Positions 5,655 to 11,704 of a DNA stretch of 11,704 nt are shown in pieces. The position numbers were made by a program, and so were the translations under genes. The notes below the pieces were generated by a model. The model was not told the origin of the DNA. It did no database searches and saw nothing but the letters and a program-made list of their open reading frames with translations. Position 1 is the first letter of the stretch. Each line of letters starts with the position of its first letter. Origin of the DNA: Lachnospiraceae bacterium (lineage in GTDB: Bacteria; Bacillota_A; Clostridia; Lachnospirales; Lachnospiraceae); NCBI GenBank assembly GCA_017958245.1, contig JAGDDC010000311.1, forward strand, positions 1 to 11,704, read 5' to 3'.

Positions 5655-6764
5655 TTACAGTTTCAGCTTTGCGAGCAGTCCTGCGAGACTCGTGCCGGTC
5701 TCTCCGCCGTCCGAATACTCTTCTGCAGCCTCTTCGACAGCGTCCTCGTAGACTTCCTCGTTCTCATTTGCGGCTTTCATGCTAAGGCTGATCTTGCCGT
5801 CCTTCACGTCCATGATCTTGACAGTCACGGTGTCGCCCTCGCTGATGACTTCCTTGGGCGATTTGATCCTTCTGCCGCAGATCTGCGAGATGTGGACCAA
5901 TCCGGAAAGGCCTTCGCCTATGTTTACAAATGCCCCGAAATTCGTGATCTTCTCGACCGTGCCCGTTGTCACAAGCCCTATCTGAAGCTTTGAGATGCGG
6001 CTCGACTTGTCTGCTGCCGCGCGGTCTCTCAGGACTTCCTTTGCGGAGAGAACTACTTTCTTGTCCTCCGCGTCAACATCTATTACGATCACGTCAAGTG
6101 TCCTGCCGACGTAGGGCTCGGTGTCCTCGACATACTGAAGGTCGAGCTGCGATGCGGGGATAAATGCCCTGACACCCTTTATGAAGGTGGTCACTCCGGC
6201 CTTGACGGAGGTCATGACCTTGATCTTGGAGATCGTGCGCTCCTGCTTCATGATCTTGAGCTCATCCCACGCGAGCAGGTCATCCGCCTGCTTCATGGAC
6301 AGGAGTATGTTGCCCTCTCTGTCTTCCCTGATCATGGTCGCGGAGACCACGTCGCCCACTTTGATGTCAGCCTTGATCGAGAAGCGGGGGTCGTTGCTCA
6401 GCTCTTCGAGCTTGATGATCCCCTCAGAGTACGAGCCCAGATCGACAGTCACCTCGGTATCGGATACGCCTATGACCGTGCCTTTCACAACATCACCGGG
6501 GTTCAGCTTGCGAAATGAGTGGCTTAACTCCTCCTTGTAATCGTCCATGGAGGGAGTCTTTGAGATGTCCTCGCCCTTCATTGCAAGATCCACGCTCTGT
6601 CTCATCCTCTCGACAGGGTCGAGCTTCTCTTCCTTTGCGGGTTCCATGACTGCTTCAGCGGGAACCGCATCCTCCATGGTCACCTTGTCTCCTTCAAGTG
6701 CTTTCTCCATGGTAACTTCCTCTTTTGCCGAACCTTCCATCACTTTCTCCTCCAGATCTGACAT
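5655..6764 (-). CDS. S1 RNA-binding domain protein (Firmicute S1-like, three S1 domains)
   Basis: The protein has 369 residues from the ATG at 6764. Three S1 domains are visible: about 88-157 (GDVVKGTVIGVSDTEVTVDLG), a divergent one at about 175-241 (FIKGVRAFIPASQL) and a canonical one at about 262-330 (GTVEKITNFGAFVNIGEGLSGLVHIS). A disordered acidic N-terminal part of about 80 residues repeats a VTME/VME theme, and the tail ends TSLAGLLAKLKL. Low-GC Gram-positive bacteria have such short S1 relatives, often labelled ribosomal protein S1; a role in mRNA binding and translation is likely. The start is uncertain: the ATG at 6740 has an excellent GGAGGAG 6 nt upstream and would give 361 residues, while 6764 has only a weak AGG-type site. 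It sits between a secreted-protein gene and the redox cluster with no terminator on either side. Confidence 0.92.
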   Translation of the reverse strand: MSDLEEKVMEGSAKEEVTMEKALEGDKVTMEDAVPAEAVMEPAKEEKLDPVERMRQSVDLAMKGEDISKTPSMDDYKEELSHSFRKLNPGDVVKGTVIGVSDTEVTVDLGSYSEGIIKLEELSNDPRFSIKADIKVGDVVSATMIREDREGNILLSMKQADDLLAWDELKIMKQERTISKIKVMTSVKAGVTTFIKGVRAFIPASQLDLQYVEDTEPYVGRTLDVIVIDVDAEDKKVVLSAKEVLRDRAAADKSSRISKLQIGLVTTGTVEKITNFGAFVNIGEGLSGLVHISQICGRRIKSPKEVISEGDTVTVKIMDVKDGKISLSMKAANENEEVYEDAVEEAAEEYSDGGETGTSLAGLLAKLKL

Positions 6765-6815
6765 CTTCTGTACCTAACCCTTCCTTTCTTACTTTTGGAC
6801 TCTGTTTTCCATAGC

Positions 6816-7673
6816 TCAGTGTGTCTCTTCGATCCCGTTGTTTAAAGTATACTCCGAAGAGAACACGAGATATTCGACCGAATTCGCCTCCGGCATCGCT
6901 ACATAGAGGATCTTTCCGCCAAGAGGACCCTCTCTTACGATAAGCTCGTCGATCCCGTCGCCATCCTCGTCGCTGTAAATGGGGCTTACAACGTTCTTGT
7001 CGAAGATACCGCACTTGCACTGGTAGTTAAACTCTGCTTTGAGCATCTTTCTCAAGTACTTGTTTGCAACCTTCACTGAAGGAGACTTGAGCTTATAGTC
7101 GATCTTGCCGGGAGCAATGCTGTTCATGAACTCCTCGTAGTCTTCCTTCGAAGCCTCTTCGGTTCCGCGGTAATAATACTGTTCATCTCCCGAAACAAAG
7201 TCTTCAAGACGGGCAACCTGCTTGTACTGCTTGGAACCGAGCATGTACGTCCAATAATACGCATAGCCTTCATGTGACCAGACTACCGTGATATAGCTCT
7301 CTCCATCCGAATAGTATACGTCGAAAGAAAAAGAGGGGTGGAACAGGTCGCCGTTCATCGACAGGTCGAGAACGGGCTTTGCCTTCTTGCCAAACATCTT
7401 GTATACCGTGATATACTTTTCTTTGGCGTCGCCATCTCTGAACTTCTTGTTGAAATCAAGAACTATCAGCTCATCGATATTGTCCTTGTCCACATCTATG
7501 AAAGCATATTTGCAGAACTTGTTCTTTACTTTCTTTTTCAGTATGTTCCTGGCCTCTTTGTTCGTGATCCTCGTCGCTGCGTTCACCTGCCTGTTCGGGG
7601 CGATCGAAAAGACCACACCGAGACATAAGATCAGTGACAACAGTATCGACAATACTTTGCTCGTTCTTTTCAT
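6816..7673 (-). CDS. Secreted protein of unknown function with two Asp-rich (calcium-type) loops
   Basis: I do not recognise a named family. The start is set at the ATG at 7673 (MKRTSKVLSILLSLILCLG), 7 nt after GGAGG; an ATG 15 bp upstream lies before that site and has none of its own. The 285-residue protein has a signal peptide with likely cleavage after VNA (residue 32). Two similar segments stand out: AFIDVDKDNIDELIVLDF (about 57-74) and YSDEDGDGIDELIVREG (about 233-249). Both match a D-x-D-x-D/N-x-I-D-E-L-I pattern like EF-hand or dockerin-type calcium loops, with a beta strand after each. Between them is a beta-rich part with many Tyr and Trp residues. It follows the lipoprotein gene by 20 bp, so the two are probably co-expressed. 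Calcium binding is inference. Confidence 0.82.
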   Translation of the reverse strand: MKRTSKVLSILLSLILCLGVVFSIAPNRQVNAATRITNKEARNILKKKVKNKFCKYAFIDVDKDNIDELIVLDFNKKFRDGDAKEKYITVYKMFGKKAKPVLDLSMNGDLFHPSFSFDVYYSDGESYITVVWSHEGYAYYWTYMLGSKQYKQVARLEDFVSGDEQYYYRGTEEASKEDYEEFMNSIAPGKIDYKLKSPSVKVANKYLRKMLKAEFNYQCKCGIFDKNVVSPIYSDEDGDGIDELIVREGPLGGKILYVAMPEANSVEYLVFSSEYTLNNGIEETH

Positions 7674-7693
7674 ATTCTTTTCCTCCATTTATG

Positions 7694-8692
7694 TTATCTT
7701 TCTGCGGCCAGCCATACAAAGAAATCGCCGATGTCAAGCCTTACATAGAGTTCCTGTCCTTCCTGATCCCAGTAGAATTCTCCCTGGTACAGTGCGTTGC
7801 TGTAATTGTCCGTGATCCTTAACGCTCCGTCTTCGATCGACCAGCTTATGTCATCGTTGATGCCCTCTTCGAGGAAGCACAGCTGACCCTGCTCCCCATC
7901 CGTGCCAAGATCAAGGAATGCGGCTGCAAACTCATCCATGTTTTCCATCGATCTCACATCGTTAAGGTAAGTGTAGTAATATGAATCGTCGACCGAGAAC
8001 TTATGCTGGCAGTAAACGCCGTAAAAAACAGTTGAAACGACGTCGACAGTATCGACACTTTCTAGCGTGAAGCCTTCTGCGAAGTCATCCTCCTCGAATT
8101 CTTCATTTCCGACATACGGATTGTTGAAATAAGGGTTGTCCGAGGTGTCCTCCGATATCTTCTCGAAAACCATTTCCCCCCAGCGGATCGTGTCTCCCTC
8201 GACCTCAAAGATCTGTTCGGACTCTTCCTCCTCTAACCTGTGATTGCCGTCACTATCAAAGGAAAATGAATAGTTTATGTTGCTGATAAACCTGTTTCCC
8301 TCGAGGTTAAAGTTTGAAAGAAACTGACGCCATGTCCCGTATGTTTCCTTGTCAGTAGGCTCTGCGAAGACCGAGAGGATATCTCCCGCGCCTTCCGGAT
8401 CGATCTGAAGCACTACATCGCCGCACTGCCAAATGCCTTGATAAGCGTGACCCGCGCTTGCAAACTCATCGTCTTCCTCTGAAGGCTCAAAAACATCGGA
8501 TGTCGGCTCGGTCTCAGATGTCGGCTCGGGGTCTGCCGTAGGTTCCTGCTCCTTGTCGGGCAGGGCCTGTGTCACTGCAGGCTCTTTGGTCGGCTCCGCA
8601 TCCTTTTTATCGCTTTCGGGCTCACTCTTGCTGCAGGCTGAAAGCGCCATGACCATGACTAGTATTACGATCAGCGATTTTGCTTTTTTCAT
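7694..8692 (-). CDS. Lipoprotein of unknown function with acidic Pro/Thr/Glu spacer
   Basis: The 332-residue protein starts at the ATG at 8692 (MKKAKSLIVILVMVMALSAC), with GGAGG 7 nt upstream; ATGs at 8698 and 8713 are too close to, or before, that site. The lipobox LSAC puts the lipid on C20. Residues about 21-80 are a low-complexity spacer rich in Glu, Pro, Thr and Asp with EPT/DPEPT repeats. The rest (about 82-332) is acidic, aromatic and beta-rich, with YQGIWQCGDVVLQI near the start and DISWSIEDGALRITD near the end; the look is of a lipocalin-like or beta-sandwich fold, but I cannot assign a family. It should sit on the outer face of the membrane. It is the first gene after the tRNA terminator and probably heads a transcript with the secreted-protein gene. 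An inverted repeat overlaps its ribosome binding site. Confidence 0.85.
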   Translation of the reverse strand: MKKAKSLIVILVMVMALSACSKSEPESDKKDAEPTKEPAVTQALPDKEQEPTADPEPTSETEPTSDVFEPSEEDDEFASAGHAYQGIWQCGDVVLQIDPEGAGDILSVFAEPTDKETYGTWRQFLSNFNLEGNRFISNINYSFSFDSDGNHRLEEEESEQIFEVEGDTIRWGEMVFEKISEDTSDNPYFNNPYVGNEEFEEDDFAEGFTLESVDTVDVVSTVFYGVYCQHKFSVDDSYYYTYLNDVRSMENMDEFAAAFLDLGTDGEQGQLCFLEEGINDDISWSIEDGALRITDNYSNALYQGEFYWDQEGQELYVRLDIGDFFVWLAAER

Positions 8693-8702
8693 TGTCATTC
8701 CT

Positions 8703-8733
8703 CCGTGGTACAAAATATATTTTCATTCCACGG
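8703..8733 (-). promoter_or_regulatory. Nested inverted repeat overlapping the lipoprotein gene's ribosome binding site
   Basis: Perfect 6-bp arms CCGTGG and CCACGG flank a 12-bp perfect palindrome AAAATATATTTT (8712-8723). On the minus strand the right arm CCACGG runs into AGG, so its last two G residues are the first two of the GGAGG site. In RNA the hairpin would partly hide the ribosome binding site; as DNA it could be an operator. Confidence 0.5.
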
Positions 8734-8736
8734 ACT

Positions 8737-8765
8737 ATCTTATTACAATTTTCGTCATTTGCGAA
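8737..8765 (-). promoter_or_regulatory. Candidate sigma-A promoter for the lipoprotein gene
   Basis: On the minus strand TTCGCA (4 of 6 to TTGACA, 8765-8760) and TAAGAT (4 of 6 to TATAAT, 8742-8737) are separated by 17 bp. The start of transcription would fall near 8730, inside the inverted repeat at 8703-8733. The match is moderate and the AT-rich stretch makes chance matches likely. Confidence 0.35.
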
Positions 8766-8794
8766 GTAACTAAAAGTTATCTTTTTATCAATTT

Positions 8795-8824
8795 AAAAAA
8801 GGAGCCACATACCGTGTCTCCTTT
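8795..8824 (-). terminator. Rho-independent terminator of the tRNA-Arg gene
   Basis: On the minus strand AAAGGAG pairs with CTCCTTT (7 bp), then one A-G mismatch, then CAC pairs with GTG around the loop GGTAT; the right arm runs into six T residues in a row. It begins 3 nt after the tRNA discriminator base. Confidence 0.88.
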
Positions 8825-8827
8825 CTA

Positions 8828-8901
8828 CGTTTCCGATGCGATTCGAACGCACGACCTACCGCTTAGGAGGCGGTCGCTCTATCCTGCTGAGCTACGGAAA
8901 C
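8828..8901 (-). tRNA. tRNA-Arg (anticodon CCU, reads AGG)
   Basis: The minus strand folds as a complete 74-nt cloverleaf. The acceptor stem GTTTCCG/CGGAAAC has 7 perfect pairs, the D arm is GCTC/GAGC with loop AGCAGGATA, the anticodon stem is ACCGC/GCGGT with loop CTCCTAA, and the T arm is GTGCG/CGCAT with loop TTCGAAT. The anticodon CCT lies at 8867-8865. The discriminator is G, and CCA is not encoded (TAG follows), so CCA must be added by nucleotidyltransferase. It has its own promoter and terminator. Confidence 0.97.
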
Positions 8902-8912
8902 ACACATGTTAT

Positions 8913-8941
8913 ATTATAATTACGCGGTCTATAAAAGTCAA
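8913..8941 (-). promoter_or_regulatory. Near-consensus sigma-A promoter for tRNA-Arg
   Basis: The minus strand has TTGACT (5 of 6, 8941-8936), a 17-bp spacer, and TATAAT (6 of 6, 8918-8913). Transcription should start about 7 nt downstream, only a few bases before the mature 5' end at 8901. The -35 begins 10 bp after the stop codon of the DUF3881-like gene. Confidence 0.9.
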
Positions 8942-8951
8942 CCGCAACATG

Positions 8952-9815
8952 TCAGAATTCCACTCTACCCTGAAGCCAGATCGTCCCCTTGAATCGTCTG
9001 CCCACGGCGGGCTCTCCGAAGAGGTCCGCCTCGTTTATGCAAATGCCCATATCCATGCTGTTGACCTCTATGTCCATCAGGTAGATGGTCTCTCCGGTGG
9101 AGGGGTTTTTCTCCTTCGAGACTGTCTTTATGATGCCTATCACGTTGTAAATGTCGGACTCAGACCCGCAGGGCATGAACGAGGTGTCTATGATGGAAAA
9201 CAGATCCTCTGTCATGATGCGCTTCGTCACGGAAGCGTACTGATCGATCTCCTCGAGAGTCAGACTCTCGATGGCTTCCTGATCGCCCTCCTTCGCCTTT
9301 TTTACGAGCTGCTCGCGGGCTTTCAGCTTCTTTCCCATCTCTTTTACGTACTCGTCCTTCTTCTCGACAGGCAGGAGGATCTTGCCCTCCTCCGCGAGCG
9401 CGGTGAGCTTTATGTCGTGCGCTTTTCCGTCCTTGCCCTGCTTCTCGAGGTACTCGACTGCGTTCTGCAGATAAAAGATCAGAGAAACGCCTATCCTTAT
9501 GTCCTCGCACATGCCGGTGAAGGCCTCGGTGTCAACGCGCCTGTTTATATAGACGCTCTGCCTGCAGCTTACGTTGTCACCCTTGAGATAAGGAAAATAA
9601 TACAGGAGATGCCTCTCGTCGTCCTCTTCCTCGCACACGGCGGTGATGCCCGTGTTGTCAGCGAAGTCCTTGAAGTATTCCACGAACTCCGTGTTGTTCT
9701 CTTTTATGTATCTCCTGACGACATCGGGAGTGTTTATGACCTCGTCGATCAGCGCGTCCAGGCTCTGCCTGTCGCTCACCTTCCCGAAGCCTATAGATGA
9801 TAGATAACTGTGCAT
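8952..9815 (-). CDS. DUF3881-like protein of unknown function
   Basis: The start is the ATG at 9815 (MHSYLSSIGFGKVSDRQSLD), with AAGGA 5 nt upstream; the frame is open further up, into the HD-GYP gene, but with no supported start. The 287-residue protein has no signal peptide or membrane helix and is rich in charged residues, so it is probably cytoplasmic. The opening MHSYLSSIGF and the middle part (HLLYYFPYLKGDNVS, LLPVEKKDEY) resemble the DUF3881 family, which I recall as nearly limited to Lachnospiraceae. A Lys/Glu-rich helical stretch lies at about 165-210. No catalytic motif is evident. It follows the HD-GYP gene by 19 bp, so the two are likely co-transcribed. The family call is from memory; the function is unknown. 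Confidence 0.85.
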   Translation of the reverse strand: MHSYLSSIGFGKVSDRQSLDALIDEVINTPDVVRRYIKENNTEFVEYFKDFADNTGITAVCEEEDDERHLLYYFPYLKGDNVSCRQSVYINRRVDTEAFTGMCEDIRIGVSLIFYLQNAVEYLEKQGKDGKAHDIKLTALAEEGKILLPVEKKDEYVKEMGKKLKAREQLVKKAKEGDQEAIESLTLEEIDQYASVTKRIMTEDLFSIIDTSFMPCGSESDIYNVIGIIKTVSKEKNPSTGETIYLMDIEVNSMDMGICINEADLFGEPAVGRRFKGTIWLQGRVEF

Positions 9816-9834
9816 ATTCTTCCTTTTTGATCGG

Positions 9835-10899
9835 TTATTGCGGCAGATTGTCGACCGTGTCGATGATAGCCACGGACAGCTCCTCCGTGAGATCGACAAT
9901 GATCTGGTCCGCGTAGGCATGGCCGTCGCAGTCGTACTTCATGCTGAGAACGGGGCGGAGCGGAACTCCGGCGTTCTGCTTTACGACCTGACCGATCTCG
10001 CCCTTGTCCGTGCACACGAAGGTTCCTATCGGATATGCCGCAACACTGGTCACGAAGATCCTGACCATTTGAAAATCAAACTTCTTGTTCGCCTGAGACA
10101 TGATGTACTCGATCACCTCGTGCACCTTCATGCTCTTCTTGTGATGTCCGTAGACCCTGCTGTCGAACTCGTCACAGATCGTCACGATCCTGACTTCCCT
10201 CTTGAGCTTTTCCTTGTTGTAATGGAAGGGATATCCCGTTCCGTCGCAGTATTCGTGGTGGAAGAGGATGATCTCCTTTGCGATCTCCGGGATCCAGGTC
10301 TCGTTCTCGACCGCCGAATACCCGTTGATGACGTGTTTCCTGAGCTCGCGCCTGTCTCTTTCCTCGCAGGTGTCGTAGAGCTTGTAGTTGTATTCCTTCT
10401 TGAGATAAGCGTAACCTATGTCGTGAAGCAGCGCGCCTATGGCCATGTTTATGAGCCTTTGCTGCGAGAGCTTGAGCTTGATGCCTATGAGTATCGAGAG
10501 CGCGCAGACGTTGATCGAGTGAGAGTAGGTACTGTTGCTCTTTTCCCTTATAAAGCACACATTGTACATGACGTCCTTCTGTGACAGGACATTCGCCATG
10601 ATCTCCTTCGCTATCGTTACGATCTCCGACAGCTCGCCGTTGCCGCAGTGCGAGTAACTCTCAAGTACCTCGGTCACCTTCTCGCCGCATTCGTTCTGGA
10701 TCTTCTCCTCTATGCCGATCTCAAAAACGATCTCGTCGTGCTCTATGAGAAGGTGCGTGACACCAAACCCCTCCAGATACGGGATCTGATCGGGCTTCAA
10801 CGGGCTCCCCGCCGGGAGTATGAACTTGCCGTCCTCACTGAAGAGATCCTTTGCAAGTATCTCTGTGCCCTTTATAGAGTTGATCGCGATTCTTCTCAT
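9835..10899 (-). CDS. HD-GYP domain protein, probable cyclic-di-GMP phosphodiesterase
   Basis: The 354-residue protein starts at the ATG at 10899 (MRRIAINSIK), with GGGGA 6 nt upstream; an ATG 15 bp earlier is less well supported. The N-terminal part (1-115) opens with a segment typical of HD-GYP proteins (GKFILPAGSPLKPDQI, then YLEGFGVTHLLIE). The catalytic domain holds H127 (YSHSINVCALS), the HD pair H159-D160 (ALLHDIGYAYL), H189 (KHVINGYSAV), H214-H215-E216 with DGTGYP at 219-224, and D243/D246 in ICDEFDS, so the metal and GYP residues appear intact. The tail IGTFVCTDKGEIGQVV with PLRPVL is also usual for the family. No membrane helix or receiver domain is seen. Hydrolysis of cyclic-di-GMP is the expected activity, though some family members act on other cyclic dinucleotides. 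Confidence 0.94.
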   Translation of the reverse strand: MRRIAINSIKGTEILAKDLFSEDGKFILPAGSPLKPDQIPYLEGFGVTHLLIEHDEIVFEIGIEEKIQNECGEKVTEVLESYSHCGNGELSEIVTIAKEIMANVLSQKDVMYNVCFIREKSNSTYSHSINVCALSILIGIKLKLSQQRLINMAIGALLHDIGYAYLKKEYNYKLYDTCEERDRRELRKHVINGYSAVENETWIPEIAKEIILFHHEYCDGTGYPFHYNKEKLKREVRIVTICDEFDSRVYGHHKKSMKVHEVIEYIMSQANKKFDFQMVRIFVTSVAAYPIGTFVCTDKGEIGQVVKQNAGVPLRPVLSMKYDCDGHAYADQIIVDLTEELSVAIIDTVDNLPQ

Positions 10900-10929
10900 C
10901 TGTTTTCCCCACATTCATCGCCTGTCCGG

Positions 10930-10943
10930 TCATTTGCAAATGA
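10930..10943. repeat. 14-bp perfect palindrome upstream of the HD-GYP gene
   Basis: TCATTTGCAAATGA is its own reverse complement. It lies in the 91-bp gap between the DUF4446-like gene and the HD-GYP gene, 31 bp before the HD-GYP start codon. This position fits an operator, but no clear -35/-10 pair is visible beside it. Confidence 0.4.
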
Positions 10944-10990
10944 TACGTACAAGCCCTGCTGCATTCTACAATTGTCGTATTCCCTGTATC

Positions 10991-11509
10991 CTATTCGTCA
11001 TCAAGCACGCTTCTTCGGTTCTTCGCCATGTCGAGGACTTTCTTTTCTTCCTCGCCCAGAAGTATGTATGACTCACCCTTGATGATCTCCTTGATGTAAG
11101 TGTAGCACCCCTCATTTGTGCTGTGCATGGAGGTCAGCACGAAGCCGTCGTTATTGTCCGTCAGCATACATACCGAAAAGCTGAGCTTTCCGCCCATTTC
11201 CTTGAAGGCGTCGTACTTGACTATGCCAAACTTCTGGTATGTGAACTTGAGGTTCTCCAATATGGCTTCTATCTGCTCGTTGTTCTTTGCGGTGTTTTCT
11301 TTGAGCTTATCGAGCGCCTCAAATCTCGAGAGCATCGATGCCTCGAGGTTTTTACCGTCAGACCCCTCCATAAAAGTATCGTACGTTTTTCTGTATTTGT
11401 TTAGCTTATTTATCAAAACTATGTATAAGATCAGGAGGACCAGCAGGAGGACAAGCATTCCTATGATGATATATCCCGGATCGATCCCTATCTTTTCAAA
11501 AACAGCCAT
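10991..11509 (-). CDS. DUF4446-like single-span membrane protein
   Basis: The 172-residue protein starts at the ATG at 11509 (MAVFEKIGIDPGYIIIGML), with AAGGA 6 nt upstream. One membrane helix spans about 13-34, followed by a basic segment (NKLNKYRKTYDTFM), a probable coiled coil (about 55-92) and a compact C-terminal part (GIVKYDAFKEMGGKLSFSVC, then LTDNNDGFVLTSMHS). The layout and the YDAF...GGKLSFS...D..NGF-type stretch match DUF4446, a family I recall directly after parB in many Clostridia. It begins 22 bp after parB, so the two are likely one transcript. Function is unknown; the context suggests a membrane link to origin segregation, which is inference. Confidence 0.88.
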   Translation of the reverse strand: MAVFEKIGIDPGYIIIGMLVLLLVLLILYIVLINKLNKYRKTYDTFMEGSDGKNLEASMLSRFEALDKLKENTAKNNEQIEAILENLKFTYQKFGIVKYDAFKEMGGKLSFSVCMLTDNNDGFVLTSMHSTNEGCYTYIKEIIKGESYILLGEEEKKVLDMAKNRRSVLDDE

Positions 11510-11531
11510 TTCCCATCCTTTCCGCGGCAAC

Positions 11532-11704
11532 TTATCTCGCCGATGTCAACGCTTCGTATATCTTTTCAAACTCATCTACGTCGGAGTACTCGATGACGAT
11601 CTTTCCGGTCTCGTTTGTCTTCCTGAGAACGCTTACCTTGAGGCCGAGACTGTCCTTCATTCTACTTTCGTAGTATCTGTAAACAGCCTCATCATCGAGA
11701 TTCT
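11532..11704 (-). CDS. parB: ParB/Spo0J chromosome-partitioning protein, C-terminal fragment
   Basis: Only the last 56 codons are in the window; the frame enters from the right edge and ends at the TAA at 11534-11532. The residues fit the C-terminal dimerisation domain of ParB: a helix (DEAVYRYYESRMKDSL), then LGLKVSVLRKTNETGKIVIE and YSDVDEFEKIYEAL, matching the family pattern LGtKV-(x)n-GKI-IEY-S-EL. ParB loads at parS sites near oriC as a CTP-dependent clamp and works with ParA and SMC. The DNA-binding and CTPase parts lie outside. The DUF4446-like neighbour supports the call. It could in theory be the Noc paralogue. Confidence 0.82.
   Translation of the reverse strand, partial: NLDDEAVYRYYESRMKDSLGLKVSVLRKTNETGKIVIEYSDVDEFEKIYEALTSAR

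Noticed and set aside
8763..8791. TTGATA with TACTTC 17 bp downstream as a promoter for the lipoprotein gene
   Set aside because: The -10 matches only 2 of 6 positions; the pair at 8737-8765 is better, though still modest.
8553..9800. A 415-codon open frame on the plus strand
   Set aside because: It runs antisense through the lipoprotein start, the whole tRNA and its terminator, and the DUF3881-like gene. It has no ribosome binding site and its protein has no recognisable motif, so it is a by-product of codon bias on the other strand.
1..11704. CRISPR arrays, insertion sequences, integrases, toxin-antitoxin pairs, defence genes or rRNA
   Set aside because: I looked on both strands and saw no spaced repeat arrays, transposase or integrase motifs, or paired small toxin-like genes.

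Overview
The window looks like a chromosomal segment from an anaerobic Firmicute, most likely a Lachnospiraceae member close to the replication origin. The reasons are the 3' end of parB followed by a DUF4446-type gene, a protein resembling the Lachnospiraceae-associated DUF3881 family, an MscL with a C-terminal zinc ribbon, a three-domain S1 protein, and a small CXXC protein of the type seen beside polyferredoxins in Clostridia. Base composition is roughly half G+C by eye. Every gene I can support, including the tRNA, lies on the minus strand, so the text below runs from high to low coordinates, in transcription order. No stretch longer than about 130 bases lacks a gene, and I see no insertion sequence, phage gene, CRISPR array or rRNA.

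Region 1 (11704-8952): the end of parB, a single-span DUF4446-like membrane protein, an HD-GYP phosphodiesterase-type protein and a DUF3881-like protein. This joins chromosome segregation to a likely cyclic-di-GMP enzyme. A 14-bp perfect palindrome lies upstream of the HD-GYP gene.

Region 2 (8941-8795): a self-contained tRNA-Arg(CCU) unit with a near-consensus promoter and an intrinsic terminator 3 nt after the mature 3' end.

Region 3 (8733-5655): a lipoprotein with an inverted repeat reaching into its ribosome binding site, a secreted protein with two Asp-rich loops, and an S1-domain RNA-binding protein.

Region 4 (5581-2662): a four-gene redox cluster. It holds a TlpA-type thioredoxin lipoprotein with an extra beta domain, a membrane-anchored TlpA-type protein with a tandem-repeat linker, a 50-residue one-span protein ending in Cys-Met-Glu-Cys, and a polytopic 4Fe-4S protein with 18 cysteines. 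My reading is that the iron-sulfur protein carries electrons across the membrane to the small CXXC protein and the thioredoxins, in the way CcdA/DsbD-type systems do. This is the most interesting part of the window.

Region 5 (2632-2080): mscL with its own candidate promoter, a long leader stem-loop and a textbook terminator.

Region 6 (2042-1): an AraC-type regulator followed after 43 bp by the 5' part of a glycoside hydrolase family 2 gene that runs off the window, a typical sugar-responsive regulator-enzyme pair.
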